A DNA stretch of 45,948 nucleotides from Nitrosotalea sp. (GCA_028580875.1 JAJSDS010000002.1:1-45948); one strand, 5' to 3'; positions 16,997 through 25,528 are shown, numbered from the stretch's first letter. Notes: generated from the letters alone by a model not told the origin. A program made the numbers and translations.

Positions 16997-17764
16997 CTAT
17001 CCTTCAGAAGCTGATTTACCGCCGTCTACATTGAGCAGGACACCGGAAATCCATTTTGCTTCATCTGATGCAAGATATGTTACAGCATTTGCAACATCTT
17101 CTGGCTCTCCAATTCTGTTTAACGGTTGTCTGTCTTCTAGAACTTTCCTTGCTTCAGGATAATCAAGATATGATTTTATCATTCCTGCATTGACTATTCC
17201 AGGGTTGACACAATTGCAACGAATGTTTCGTCTTGCATATTCTACTGCCAATCCTTTTGTGAACATGTTTATGGCAGCTTTTGTTGTACAGTATACGGTC
17301 AAGTGAACCTTTGGTATTGCCCTTTCTGCTGAAATAGAACCAATGTTGATTATGGAACCTCCATTTTTATTTTCCAGCATTTTGACTATGACTGATTTTG
17401 TAATTCTAAAGGTGCCAAATACATTAGTGTTGACTAGAGAAGTCCAATCCTCATCTGTCATCTCATGAAAGTGTATTGGATCTGTAATCACTCCTGCATT
17501 GTTTACCAAAATATCGATTTTTCCATAATGATCAGTTATCTGATTTACAGTTTGAATGACTTGAGATTCATTTGTAATGTCACATGGAATTGCAACTGTT
17601 CGTGAAGAATAATCTTTTATTGTTTTCCTAGCTTTTTCTAACTTGGTCATATCTCTTCCCAATAATACAACGTTTGCTCCTTCATCAACAAACTTTTTGG
17701 AAATTTCTAACCCGATATCACTTGATGCGCCAGTTACAATTGCCACTTTGTCTTTTAATCGCAT
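16997..17764 (-). CDS. Short-chain dehydrogenase/reductase (SDR)
   Basis: 255-residue classical SDR: cofactor motif 'VTGASSDIG' (TGxxxxG with Asp for the usual Gly/Arg position), 'NNAG', the catalytic Ser in 'NIGSISAE', Tyr-x-x-x-Lys in 'VYCTTKAAI', and 'VNPGIV'. The region '[13 protein letters not shown]', with Arg after the second strand, suggests NADP(H). It is FabG-like, so a 3-oxoacyl or acetoacetyl-CoA reductase role is conceivable, which would connect with the PHA synthase at 42.5 kb; substrate cannot be read from the sequence. It stands alone. Confidence 0.9.
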   Translation of the reverse strand: MRLKDKVAIVTGASSDIGLEISKKFVDEGANVVLLGRDMTKLEKARKTIKDYSSRTVAIPCDITNESQVIQTVNQITDHYGKIDILVNNAGVITDPIHFHEMTDEDWTSLVNTNVFGTFRITKSVIVKMLENKNGGSIINIGSISAERAIPKVHLTVYCTTKAAINMFTKGLAVEYARRNIRCNCVNPGIVNAGMIKSYLDYPEARKVLEDRQPLNRIGEPEDVANAVTYLASDEAKWISGVLLNVDGGKSASEG

Positions 17765-18063
17765 GTATTGTATTTGAAATCATACTATATGAATAATTTT
17801 CTTATCTTAGACGGAAATGAGCGAACAAGTTAAAAACATGTTATAATTTGTTCATTACTTTTTCAGATTGTAGAATCGTACTGTATGTACACCTCACATT
17901 TTTCATAAGATTTTCACAATAAATTGGCTGATCTTATTCATTGGATTTAAAATCTAAAAAATTCGGATACACTTTAGCAATAATAGCAGTCTATTCTTTG
18001 ATTTTGTGACTATTGCAAAACCTACACTCAATTCAATAAATCCGCTAGTGTTGACATGTCTTA
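17765..18063 (+). other. 299-bp intergenic region between SDR and USP genes
   Basis: No convincing ORF. It holds the SDR promoter region and AT-rich DNA. At 17809-17817 there is AGACGGAAA, the same nine bases that open the stem of the candidate RNA at 15942, followed by GAGCGAACAAG; no matching right arm is present. A weak inverted repeat (GAACAA ... TTGTTC) follows. I assign no function. Confidence 0.35.
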
Positions 18064-18519
18064 CTAGCGAACAATAACTACTGGATATTTTGCAAGTTCT
18101 GACACCTTTCTGCTAACACTTCCAAGTGTCATTATTTTTGAAATTCCTGATAATCCTCTGCTTCCTATGATTACTAGTTCAATGTCATTGTCTTGTATGA
18201 ACTTCAATAGTTTTCCAGCAACATCTCCCTCTAGAACAAATCCCTTTATCATTATGCCAGAATCCTTGTAATCTTTTTGCATTTTTTTAAGATATGATTC
18301 AGTTGAGGTTTTGATTGAGTTTTTAATCTGATCCAATGTCTTTCTAGTCTCTTTTGACCAAATTTGACCAGGCGGACTAACTGTAGTTATATCTAGTACA
18401 TTTACTAGGTATATCGAAGAGTCAAATGCTCTTGCCATTTTAATTGCCATCTTTAGAGCTTTTTGAGAATATGTTGAACCATCGTATGGAACCATGATGT
18501 TCTGATATGATTTACTCAT
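18064..18519 (-). CDS. Universal stress protein (UspA family)
   Basis: 151 residues from the ATG at 18519 ('MSKSYQNIMVPYDGS'); the ORF track's TTG start adds seven residues that the family lacks. Conserved parts are 'QNIMVPYDGSTYSQKALKMAIKMA' and 'LVIIGSRGLSGISKIMTLGSVSRKVSELAKYPVVIVR'. Closest in the window to the USP at 12722 (same 'GSVSRKVSELAK.PV.IV' ending). It stands alone between two sizeable gaps. Confidence 0.9.
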   Translation of the reverse strand: MSKSYQNIMVPYDGSTYSQKALKMAIKMARAFDSSIYLVNVLDITTVSPPGQIWSKETRKTLDQIKNSIKTSTESYLKKMQKDYKDSGIMIKGFVLEGDVAGKLLKFIQDNDIELVIIGSRGLSGISKIMTLGSVSRKVSELAKYPVVIVR

Positions 18520-18714
18520 GATATTTTCTGATACTTTCAAGAGTTAAAAACTAGTTTATCAATTTCAGTGATGATAACATGAATTCCTTGTACGCCCGTA
18601 TTAATTATCATACCTGATAATCTTATCTTGACTTCAAATATTTTAGCATGATATACGTTGTTAATGATTTACATGATATTTTTTCTCAAAATTTTTTACT
18701 AATGTCTTATAATC

Positions 18715-18894
18715 ATGAATAAAGATACTAGGAAACAAATGCCAAGGGATGTTGTATGCACATGTAAAGTATGCAATCATGGTATTGCCAGAGATTGCAT
18801 CAAACTCAAATGTGATTGTTGTAAATACGATGATCACTCTATGGTGTTAGATGGCATGATAGGATATGGGTCGATTCACAAAAATGAAAAATGA
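18715..18894 (+). CDS. Cys-rich microprotein (59 aa)
   Basis: Not in the ORF track. From ATG 18715 it reads MNKDTRKQMPRDVVCTCKVC, then 'NHGIARDCIKLKCDCCKYDDHSM', to a TGA at 18892. Seven cysteines (CxCxxC, C, CxCC) and two histidines suggest a metal-binding cluster, similar in style to the microproteins at 5154 and 42304. The last part overlaps the start of the hydrolase gene in another frame, which is compatible with translational coupling to it. Function unknown. Confidence 0.6.
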   Translation: MNKDTRKQMPRDVVCTCKVCNHGIARDCIKLKCDCCKYDDHSMVLDGMIGYGSIHKNEK

Positions 18895-19540
18895 TCCGAC
18901 ATTTGTAGAGATACAATTGGGTTCAACTAGACTAGAAGGGAATCTTTCAATACCGATAGATTCTATTGGCATGGTACTTTTTGCACATGGCAGCGGTAGT
19001 GGCAGAAAAAGTCCACGAAATCGTTTTGTTGCTAGGGAATTGAACCAAAAAAGAATAGCCACCTTGTTGTTTGACCTATTGACTGTAAAGGAAGAAGAAC
19101 TTGACATGCAGACTGGTCATTTGAGATTTGACATATCGATGCTATCCGAAAGACTGTTGGGTGTTACCGACTGGCTTTTGAGACACTCTCTTGCATCTGA
19201 TTTGAGCATAGGTTATTTTGGTGCAAGCACTGGAGCCGCAGCCGCTTTGGTAGCTGCCGCCAAAATACCACAAACAGTAAAAGCAATAGTGTCTCGTGGC
19301 GGAAGACCAGACCTTGCTGGATCAAGTCTTGATCAAGTAAAATGTCCTACATTGCTACTGGTGGGAGGATATGATGATGTTGTCATTGATTTGAACAAAC
19401 ATGCACTATCTCAATTACAATCAGAAAAAAAACTAGTCATAATACCTGAGGCTACACATCTTTTTGAAGAACCAGGGAAATTAGAACTGGTCGCACAACA
19501 CGCAGGTAATTGGTTTGTGAAATATCTTGGAGGCTCCTGA
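18866..19540 (+). CDS. Alpha/beta hydrolase (dienelactone-hydrolase-like)
   Basis: 224 residues (an ATG at 18884 is an alternative start). 'GMVLFAHGSGSGRKSPRN' is the oxyanion-hole strand, 'LSIGYFGASTGAAAALVAA' holds the nucleophile elbow GxSxG, 'TLLLVGGYDDVVI' carries the acid residue and 'PEATHLFEEPG' the catalytic His. Substrate unknown. It overlaps the phosphoribosyltransferase gene by one base (TGATG). In many bacteria and archaea these two domains occur as neighbours or fused in one polypeptide, so they likely act together. Confidence 0.9.
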   Translation: MGRFTKMKNDPTFVEIQLGSTRLEGNLSIPIDSIGMVLFAHGSGSGRKSPRNRFVARELNQKRIATLLFDLLTVKEEELDMQTGHLRFDISMLSERLLGVTDWLLRHSLASDLSIGYFGASTGAAAALVAAAKIPQTVKAIVSRGGRPDLAGSSLDQVKCPTLLLVGGYDDVVIDLNKHALSQLQSEKKLVIIPEATHLFEEPGKLELVAQHAGNWFVKYLGGS

Positions 19541-20187
19541 TGATATTCAAAGATCGAATTGACGCTGCCAAAAAACTTGCCAAGAAATTGGAGGGAATAA
19601 AAAAAGAACACCCTGTAATTTTGGCAATTCCAAGAGGCGGTGTAGTTACCGGAGATGTCATTGCAAAAACACTCGATGCTCCACTTGATGTTGTCGTTTC
19701 ACGAAAAATTGGTTCTCCAAATAACCCTGAACTTGCAATAGGTGCAGTAATGCATGATGGTAGTTTTTTTCCAAATTCTGCTCTAATTGATGCATTGGGA
19801 GTTCAAAGGGATTATCTTGATGAACAGGTTGCTGATCAGCTAAGCGAGATACAAAGAAGATTAAAAAAATTCAGGGGCGGTATAAATTATGATTTGAAAG
19901 ACAAAACTGTTGTTCTTGTAGATGATGGTATTGCTACTGGTGCCACAGTCTTTGCAGCACTGGAGTGGATAAAAAAACAAAAACCCAAAAGAGTCATTGT
20001 GGCAATCCCGGTAGGGCCAAGAGACACAATTGAACGGCTTGCACAAGTGGCAGAAGTTGTAGTACTGTATGATCCGATAGCATTTGGCGCGGTTGGGGAA
20101 TTTTATGACTCGTTTGATCAAGTTGAAGATTCTGAAGTGATTGAAATAATGCGTAGCCATGGTTACAAATTAAATGGCATCACTTGA
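19540..20187 (+). CDS. Phosphoribosyltransferase, hydrolase-coupled type
   Basis: 215 residues from the ATG at 19540; the ORF track's earlier start runs through the hydrolase end. Motifs are 'PVILAIPRGGVVTGDVIA', 'ISRKIG'-type 'VVSRKIGSPNNPELAIGAV', and the PRPP-binding loop 'TVVLVDDGIATGATV'. The family (COG1926) is annotated as predicted phosphoribosyltransferase; no base substrate is established. The start is preceded by GGAGG-like sequence in the hydrolase end (GGAGGCTCC), a plausible internal ribosome-binding site for coupled translation. The sequence ends convergent to the TIGR00300 gene. Confidence 0.9.
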   Translation: MIFKDRIDAAKKLAKKLEGIKKEHPVILAIPRGGVVTGDVIAKTLDAPLDVVVSRKIGSPNNPELAIGAVMHDGSFFPNSALIDALGVQRDYLDEQVADQLSEIQRRLKKFRGGINYDLKDKTVVLVDDGIATGATVFAALEWIKKQKPKRVIVAIPVGPRDTIERLAQVAEVVVLYDPIAFGAVGEFYDSFDQVEDSEVIEIMRSHGYKLNGIT

Positions 20188-20300
20188 GCGTCCATTGCCT
20201 AATGCTGTCTTGCATGAACGCATTTGTGGGTACAAATCAAACTTCTTGTTCTGGACATAGTTTTCAGCATCGATTTTTGGCAAAACACGCGTCTATTTTA

Positions 20301-21533
20301 CTAGCGATGTTTTGACAGTTTCTGAATTTCTTGTGTGACTAGTGGCAAAAAGGCGCCCACATCAGTCACTATGCCCAATGCCTGCCATGTCCCTCTGTCC
20401 ATGAGTTTTGTTACGGTTGGTTGGCTAATGTCTACTACAATCACCTTGACATCAGCTGGTAACATGTTTCCAGTAGCAATGGAATGAAGCATAGTTGAAA
20501 CCATGATGACAAGTTTTGCATCCTTGACAATCTCTTTGTACTTTCGTTGAGCAACCGTCATATCTGTAATGACATCCGGTAACGGGCCGTCATCTCGTAG
20601 TGATCCTGCAAGTACAAATGGTACTTTATTTTTCACACATTCATACATTATTCCCTTGGTCAGCATTTTCTTTTCTACCATTTTCTGAATTGACCCTGCT
20701 TTGAAAACTGAATTTATTGCTTGCATGTGGTTTCTATGGCCCCTTACAGCAAGTGTTCCGTCTTGAACATTCATTCCAAGCGATGTTCCAAGCGTTGAAT
20801 ATTCTATATCATGAACAGCCAAAGCATTTCCAGCAAGTACTGCATTGATGAAACCAGATCTTATCAATAAAGCAATTGAATCAGATGCTCCTGTATGCAC
20901 TATGGCTGGTCCTCCCACTAGGACAATTTTTCCTCCCTGTTTTTTTATCTTGAAAATATCTTCTGCAACTTTTCTTGCAATATGCTGTGTTGGTCTTTCA
21001 CTTGAGCTCCCACTACTCATAAACTGAAATAGGTTCACTCCTTCTCTTGGTCTCTCAGGTGGGGTTACACGAATTCCTTTTTCTCCTACGATTATCTTGT
21101 CACCTTTTCTTATGTCACGTATTGGAGTGCAAAATGCACGATTTCCTTTTACTATGATACACTTGTCCATCATCATGTTTTCCACCTTGATCCATTTTCC
21201 CATGTGAAAAATTTCAGTGTGATTGTTAGTGGTACTGTAAAAATCATCTGGCATTACCATGTCTTTTTGTGCTTGCTTTAGCGAAATTGTCTGCTGAATC
21301 TTGGATGTTGCGCCTTCTCGGTATACAGCTTCTAGTATTTTGTCAAGATGATCTTGGGAGTGACCTTGAATTGAGAGTTTGGCATAACTTTCATCTTTCT
21401 TATGCTTTCCGACCTTGAATTCTTGGACCTGGAATTCGCCTTTTAGGTCCATTATGACATCAAAGATTTTGGTAAGTATCATAGAATCAATGAGATGTCC
21501 CTTTACCTCAATATCGTGGGAAAACTTTGCCAT
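20301..21533 (-). CDS. TIGR00300 family protein (LOR/SDH-like)
   Basis: 410 residues. The N-terminal part ('HDIEVKGHLIDSMILTKIFDVIMD', 'FKVGKHKKDESYAKLSIQGHS') is the LOR/SDH bifunctional domain found in archaeal TIGR00300 proteins and cyanobacterial AgrE/ArgZ-type enzymes. The C-terminal part has a Rossmann-like NAD-binding region ('GGKIVLVGGPAIVHTGASDS', 'VIVVDISQPTV'). Archaeal members have been reported to act as ornithine cyclodeaminase, converting ornithine to proline; that assignment is from family knowledge. The gene stands alone with a 113-bp gap to the phosphoribosyltransferase. Confidence 0.85.
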   Translation of the reverse strand: MAKFSHDIEVKGHLIDSMILTKIFDVIMDLKGEFQVQEFKVGKHKKDESYAKLSIQGHSQDHLDKILEAVYREGATSKIQQTISLKQAQKDMVMPDDFYSTTNNHTEIFHMGKWIKVENMMMDKCIIVKGNRAFCTPIRDIRKGDKIIVGEKGIRVTPPERPREGVNLFQFMSSGSSSERPTQHIARKVAEDIFKIKKQGGKIVLVGGPAIVHTGASDSIALLIRSGFINAVLAGNALAVHDIEYSTLGTSLGMNVQDGTLAVRGHRNHMQAINSVFKAGSIQKMVEKKMLTKGIMYECVKNKVPFVLAGSLRDDGPLPDVITDMTVAQRKYKEIVKDAKLVIMVSTMLHSIATGNMLPADVKVIVVDISQPTVTKLMDRGTWQALGIVTDVGAFLPLVTQEIQKLSKHR

Positions 21534-21601
21534 TTCCTAAAATGAATGAATTGTACTAATTTAATCTTGATGTTAATTGATGGGCAAATATCCCGATGGC
21601 A

Positions 21602-21949
21602 TTAAACTGGAAGAACTACGTCTCCTGTGTGTTCTGCTATGTTGTCTGATGTCAACCTAGCAACTATGGCATTTTTGCGTTCTGCGTCAAGACCTCGGAC
21701 CAAAGCTTTTGAGATGCCATTTTTATCGCAAATTACTATCATGTATCCAGTAGTATCTGTCAAGACATATCCTCCAACATCACTCAAGACAGCGTATAGA
21801 TTTTCTTGACCGACTGGTTCCCATACATTGGTTTTATTATCTCGCAGAGCAAGAGCTGGCATTGCCTGATCATTGCATAATGTGTTAAGATATTCGCGTG
21901 CCTCCTTGACTCTCTTCTCGCCAATCTTGAGTGCAACAAAATATTGCAT
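21602..21949 (-). CDS. Hypothetical protein
   Basis: 115 residues, ATG 21949. Mixed alpha/beta composition ('MQYFVALKIGEKRVKEAREYL', 'AVLSDVGGYVLTDTTGYMIVI', 'RKNAIVARLTSDNIAEHTGD'), with no cysteine cluster or membrane segment. No family recognised. It is followed after 20 bp by the HD-domain gene upstream on the same strand (21970-22500), so the two probably form an operon. Confidence 0.65.
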   Translation of the reverse strand: MQYFVALKIGEKRVKEAREYLNTLCNDQAMPALALRDNKTNVWEPVGQENLYAVLSDVGGYVLTDTTGYMIVICDKNGISKALVRGLDAERKNAIVARLTSDNIAEHTGDVVLPV

Positions 21950-21969
21950 GATTGAAAAACTGATTCTTG

Positions 21970-22500
21970 TTATTTATACGATAGTGTATCAAGTATGTCT
22001 AGCAATTCTTTTGATTTGATCTCTTTTTTTGCTGAATCAATAAACAGACCGAGTTTTTCATTTGAAAATCCTTCCGAAGAATATTTCATAGCCTGTATGG
22101 CCATCTCCAACTTGTCAATATCGTGTAGTAAAACAGATTCTGCAGTATCTGCACTAGTATACTCATTCCATATGCTTTGATATTTGATTGCAATATTTTC
22201 AGGCAGTTTTGCAAGAATTTCTTGCATGGCCTCATTTTCTGCTGTTCTTTTGTTTTCTATGGATATTTCTCCTGGCATGAAATCTCCTGTAATTGATTCT
22301 GCCAGATCGTGAAGAAGTGCCATCTTGAGAATTTTTTCTGTGTCAAGATTATGTATATCTGAAAAGATCATTGCCATGAGTGCAGTTCCGTATGAGTGAT
22401 CTGCCACCGACTCTGGATGCTCTATGCCAACCTTATTCTTCCACCCGGTACGTGGTACTCTTTTTAGCTCTGATGCTATATAGAAAAAGTCAAACAGCAT
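21970..22500 (-). CDS. HD-domain phosphohydrolase (YfbR/5'-nucleotidase-like)
   Basis: 176 residues. The HD metal site is visible as 'ESVADHSYGTALMA' (His), 'MALLHDLAESITGD' (His-Asp) and 'LLHDIDKLEMAIQ' (final Asp). The family includes 5'-deoxynucleotidases such as YfbR and HDDC2, which hydrolyse (deoxy)nucleoside monophosphates. The N-terminal 'ELKRVPRTGWKN' is typical of that subgroup. ATG at 22500. Likely in nucleotide housekeeping; exact substrate not readable. Confidence 0.87.
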   Translation of the reverse strand: MLFDFFYIASELKRVPRTGWKNKVGIEHPESVADHSYGTALMAMIFSDIHNLDTEKILKMALLHDLAESITGDFMPGEISIENKRTAENEAMQEILAKLPENIAIKYQSIWNEYTSADTAESVLLHDIDKLEMAIQAMKYSSEGFSNEKLGLFIDSAKKEIKSKELLDILDTLSYK

Positions 22501-22607
22501 TTGTAGATTTACTCTCCTGCCTGTTTTAATCTTTGAGATGTGAAAATTTTAAAATTTTATGAATGCAAACAAGATTAAAATTGTAACAATACCACAAACA
22601 AACAGCC

Positions 22608-23144
22608 TTGAAAATTTATACGAAAACTGGGGATGATGGAACTACCGGTTTAATTGGAAATAAACGTGTGAAAAAATCAAACCCTAGAATTGCATCTTAT
22701 GGGATGGTTGACGAGTTAAATGCATCCATCGGTATAATCTTATCATCAAAAATAGGAAAGGACATTCATGACTTACTAACTAAAATACAAAATGATCTTT
22801 TTGTGGTGGGCGCAGATCTTGCAAATCCTGATTTGAAAAATAAATCAAATAGAGTTACAACTGAAATGATAACTTATTTGGAAAAAGAGATAGATCGTTT
22901 AGAAGAAAAACTATCGCCTATAACGTATTTTATTTTGCCAGGTGGAGACTTGATTGCCTCCCAAGTTCATTTGGCGCGAGCAATATGTAGAAGGGCAGAG
23001 ACAAATATGGTGAGCTTGTCAGAGATAGACGAGGTTAACAACCTGTGTTTGATTTACATGAATCGATTGTCTGATCTTCTTTTTGTTGTAGCCAGAACAA
23101 TAAACAAAAGAAAAAAAATTTCGGACATTGCTTGGAAAAAGTAA
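22608..23144 (+). CDS. Cob(I)alamin adenosyltransferase (PduO type)
   Basis: 178 residues. It transfers the adenosyl group of ATP to cob(I)alamin to make adenosylcobalamin. Signatures are 'YTKTGDDGTTGLIGNKRVKKS' (ATP site), 'YGMVDELNASIG', 'LPGG' and 'RAICRRAETNMV', then 'NRLSDLLFVVAR'. TTG start at 22608; the frame has no earlier ATG. The product is the cofactor for the class II ribonucleotide reductase in this window and, in ammonia-oxidising archaea, for methylmalonyl-CoA mutase (family knowledge). Confidence 0.93.
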   Translation: MKIYTKTGDDGTTGLIGNKRVKKSNPRIASYGMVDELNASIGIILSSKIGKDIHDLLTKIQNDLFVVGADLANPDLKNKSNRVTTEMITYLEKEIDRLEEKLSPITYFILPGGDLIASQVHLARAICRRAETNMVSLSEIDEVNNLCLIYMNRLSDLLFVVARTINKRKKISDIAWKK

Positions 23145-23185
23145 GAGACACACTTTAATTCCCCGAGAATTGGATAATGAAATGT

Positions 23186-23259
23186 GCCGCCGTAGCTCAG
23201 CCCGGGAGAGCACTCGGCTGAAGACCGAGCTGTCGCATGTTCAAGTCTTGCCGGCGGCA
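23186..23259 (+). tRNA. tRNA-Phe (GAA)
   Basis: 74 nt folding into a full cloverleaf: acceptor GCCGCCG/CGGCGGC, D-arm GCTC..GAGC, anticodon stem CTCGG/CCGAG with loop CTGAAGA (anticodon GAA), T-loop TTCAAGT, discriminator A; CCA is not encoded. The T-stem GCATG/CTTGC has one U-U mismatch. No intron. Confidence 0.95.
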
Positions 23260-23351
23260 CCTTTAGTTTTGATAATTGGAATAACGCTAATGTTATTTTC
23301 AAAATTCTATACTTAAAAATCACGATTTTTTCAATGCTATGATAAAATTAC

Positions 23352-23714
23352 TTATTTCGTGATAGTTTTTCGATACTGCTTTAACATGAGTCCATTTGTT
23401 ACAAGTAACAGTATTTGCAAAACGTATCCGCCAACAAATAACACAACTGCATTATAAAATGGGTTTAGTGTAGACATGATTTCCAAATGCTTTGGGGATA
23501 CCGTGTTGCCTATGATCACTACGATGGCAATAACGAAATTTGGAATGTATGCATACCTGAAATTTTTGAATGAAATTGCTGTCAATGCGATAAATGATAA
23601 TTCTAATATGATTGCCTCAGTAAAGAATTTTGGAGCCCCTAGAGGTATTCCAAAAGCGCCAACTATGCAGATTGCTGCAAGGGTAGAAACTAGATATTTT
23701 TGAACTGAGTTCAA
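23352..23714 (-). CDS. Small integral membrane protein
   Basis: 120 residues with about four hydrophobic helices ('YLVSTLAAICIVGAFGIPLG', 'EAIILELSFIALTAIS', 'IPNFVIAIVVIIGNTV', 'NAVVLFVGGYVLQILLLVTN') joined by short loops and a basic tail. TTG start at 23714. No family recognised; function unknown. Confidence 0.65.
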   Translation of the reverse strand: MNSVQKYLVSTLAAICIVGAFGIPLGAPKFFTEAIILELSFIALTAISFKNFRYAYIPNFVIAIVVIIGNTVSPKHLEIMSTLNPFYNAVVLFVGGYVLQILLLVTNGLMLKQYRKTITK

Positions 23715-23818
23715 TTTGGTTTCAAATCGTCTATGACAATTAATAAAATTAATTATTCTAGTAGAAGTTCAAAACATGTCTTAAATAGGGTATTTTATCA
23801 AACATATCTAGACACAAA

Positions 23819-24175
23819 ATGAGCACAAATTCTACTGACATGTCTGACTATTGTAAAAAAATATTGGCACTTGATCCAAAGATTAGATTTGCAGGCAAAA
23901 TTGTAGATGAAGAGCTCGTATCTACTGCCAGAAAAGATGGGGTAATACCACTTCTTGACAAGGATCTTGCCGCTTTGGCGCATCACCAAGTCTCTGTAAA
24001 AGCAATGATGGATAAAATGTTCACAGACAAGCTGGGAAATACTGATTGGATAGTAGAATCAAAAGGTAAGGTGAAACTATTAACAATATTCCAAAAAGAT
24101 GGAATTTTAATTCTTTCAACAGAACCAACTTCTGATCATCATTCCATAATTGAAAAAATAAAAAATCTCAAGTGA
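23819..24175 (+). CDS. Hypothetical thaumarchaeal protein (DUF6659-like, tentative)
   Basis: 118 residues. Pattern: 'CKKILALDPKIRFAGKIVDEELVS', 'HHQVSVKAMMDKMFTDKLGNTDWIVESKGKVKLLTIFQKDGILILSTE'. It shares its layout with the 130-residue protein at 25525-25917 ('SKSIRYVGLVNEYGRTL', 'MRNKASSALGNMDSAIIRHDKVTLVIFQRKEGIYYIS'), so the window holds two distant paralogues. The fold resembles small sensor domains of the roadblock/profilin kind, but I cannot confirm this. The DUF number is from memory and uncertain. Confidence 0.7.
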   Translation: MSTNSTDMSDYCKKILALDPKIRFAGKIVDEELVSTARKDGVIPLLDKDLAALAHHQVSVKAMMDKMFTDKLGNTDWIVESKGKVKLLTIFQKDGILILSTEPTSDHHSIIEKIKNLK

Positions 24176-24300
24176 GGCCTCTCATTTTAACGGCACATGC
24201 GAAGATCGTCATTTTTTCTCAAAATTCGGGTATAATTATTTACTAGAGGAATAATAAGACAAGTTTAAAAGGACGATGCTACTTGTTGGATAATCGTCTT

Positions 24301-24564
24301 ATGACAAAGGACAAGAAAAAAGAAGCCAAAAAGCCTGCAAAAAAAGAGGCTCCGAAAAAGGAATCATCTAAAAAAGAAGTGACGAAAAAAGAGGCTCCTA
24401 AGGCTAAGCCAAAAGAGAAAACCAAACTCAAAGAGGATATAGTTCAGGAAGATGATGGAATAATTGTCGTAGAGGATGATACAGGTCTTGACAAAGAAGC
24501 AGAGCTAGAGGCAAGAAAAGCCTACTTGGAAGAAGCACGTTCCCAAGAAGCAAGCGACGATTAG
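24301..24564 (+). CDS. Lys/Glu-rich low-complexity protein
   Basis: 87 residues from ATG 24301 (the ORF track's TTG start adds six). The first half is a repeated alanine-lysine run of the type KKEAPKKE/KKEVTKKE, the second half is acidic ('EDDGIIVVEDDTGLDKEAELEARKAYLEEA'). The basic part resembles histone-tail-like, nucleic-acid-binding extensions; the acidic part is probably helical. No enzyme motif. Function unknown. Confidence 0.65.
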   Translation: MTKDKKKEAKKPAKKEAPKKESSKKEVTKKEAPKAKPKEKTKLKEDIVQEDDGIIVVEDDTGLDKEAELEARKAYLEEARSQEASDD

Positions 24565-24623
24565 ATTTTTCCTAGCATTCTTGATCAAAAAGACTTATCC
24601 ATGATTGCACCCTTCTAGTTGTA

Positions 24624-24872
24624 ATGAGATCACTCTGTCTGATTACTGTAAAGCCTGGCAAAGTTGATACTGTAATAGCTTCTCTGAAAAAGGCAAGAAA
24701 AATCATCAAAGAAATAATGGTTGTAACAGGAAGGGCTGACATTGCAGTTGTTTTACAAGGGACAATTGATGAAATCAATAACATCGTAATTGATTTTAAA
24801 AAGATTAAGGAAATTGTTTCAACAGAGACTCTAATTGAAGTGGAGGTAGACATGGGTTGGTCAAAGCCGTAG
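24624..24872 (+). CDS. Lrp/AsnC ligand-binding (RAM) domain protein
   Basis: 82 residues forming only the RAM domain of the Lrp/AsnC family, with no DNA-binding helix-turn-helix. Typical strands are 'LCLITVKPGKVDTVIASLKKARKIIKEIMVVTGRADIAVVLQG' and 'IVSTETLIEVEV'. Such stand-alone RAM proteins bind small effectors, often amino acids, and may pair with full-length Lrp regulators. A second RAM gene starts inside its last codons. Confidence 0.87.
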   Translation: MRSLCLITVKPGKVDTVIASLKKARKIIKEIMVVTGRADIAVVLQGTIDEINNIVIDFKKIKEIVSTETLIEVEVDMGWSKP

Positions 24873-25074
24873 TACTAGTAAATCTCCAAAAAAGCTCATA
24901 GCTGCAAGATTGCGTATGGTAAAATCTGTTTATGATTCGTTTGCTGTCAGTGGTCAGTTTGATGCAGTTGCACTAATAGAAGTAAAAGAATTGTCAGCAA
25001 TAAAAGATGTCACAACAGAGATTCAAAACATAAAGGGCGTAGAGCGAACTGAAACACTAGTCCAAGTAGTCTAG
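24857..25074 (+). pseudogene. Second Lrp/AsnC RAM-domain protein, frameshifted
   Basis: Missed by the ORF track because of a frameshift. From TTG 24857 one frame reads 'LVKAVVLVNLQK', then another frame continues 'KKLIAARLRMVKSVYDSFAVSG', 'QFDAVALIEVKELSAI' and 'GVERTETLVQVV', stop at 25072. Adding one A to the run at 24888-24893 joins the two into a normal RAM domain of about 72 residues. The start overlaps the first RAM gene by 16 nt, as expected for a coupled pair. Either a sequencing slip in an A run or a real pseudogene. Confidence 0.75.
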
Positions 25075-25117
25075 TCGTTACCATAATCTTTTAACACTGC
25101 AAGTGTCTATTGTATGC

Positions 25118-25528
25118 ATGAATATCCGACACCTTGGTAGCGTAATTCTTGCAGTCTCGGACCTGGAGAAATCTACAAAATTTTATCATGAAGTGATTGG
25201 ATTGCCAATCAAAAATAGCAGGGAAAACTGGGTGGAATTAGCAAAAGAGGGCGCAACTGTCATACTGCATCCGGCCAGTAAACCAATCAACACTGGAACC
25301 TCGATTGAAAATGGTATAGTGATAGGATTGGTTGTAGGCGATATCGAGTCTGCAGTAAAAGAACTCAAATCAAAAAACGTTACAGTGTATAGAGATGTTG
25401 TGTCTCAAAAGGCAGGCAAAAACTGTATTGTATTGGATCCTGACAAATACATGGTGTCATTATTTGAGCCCTCATTTGATGATGGTGCAAAACAAGCTCG
25501 TGGATTCCACGGATTTGCTCCACTCTAA
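25118..25528 (+). CDS. VOC (glyoxalase/dioxygenase) superfamily protein
   Basis: 136 residues from the ATG at 25118; the track's GTG start adds five residues. Paired beta-alpha-beta modules: 'HLGSVILAVSDLEKSTKFYHEVIGLP' and 'GIVIGLVVGDIESAVKELKSKNV...CIVLDPDKYMVSLFEP'. Possible metal ligands are His at the N-terminal motif and Glu in 'LFEP'. The family includes glyoxalase I, methylmalonyl-CoA epimerase and resistance proteins; the substrate cannot be told. It ends by overlapping the convergent gene by four bases. Confidence 0.87.
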   Translation: MNIRHLGSVILAVSDLEKSTKFYHEVIGLPIKNSRENWVELAKEGATVILHPASKPINTGTSIENGIVIGLVVGDIESAVKELKSKNVTVYRDVVSQKAGKNCIVLDPDKYMVSLFEPSFDDGAKQARGFHGFAPL

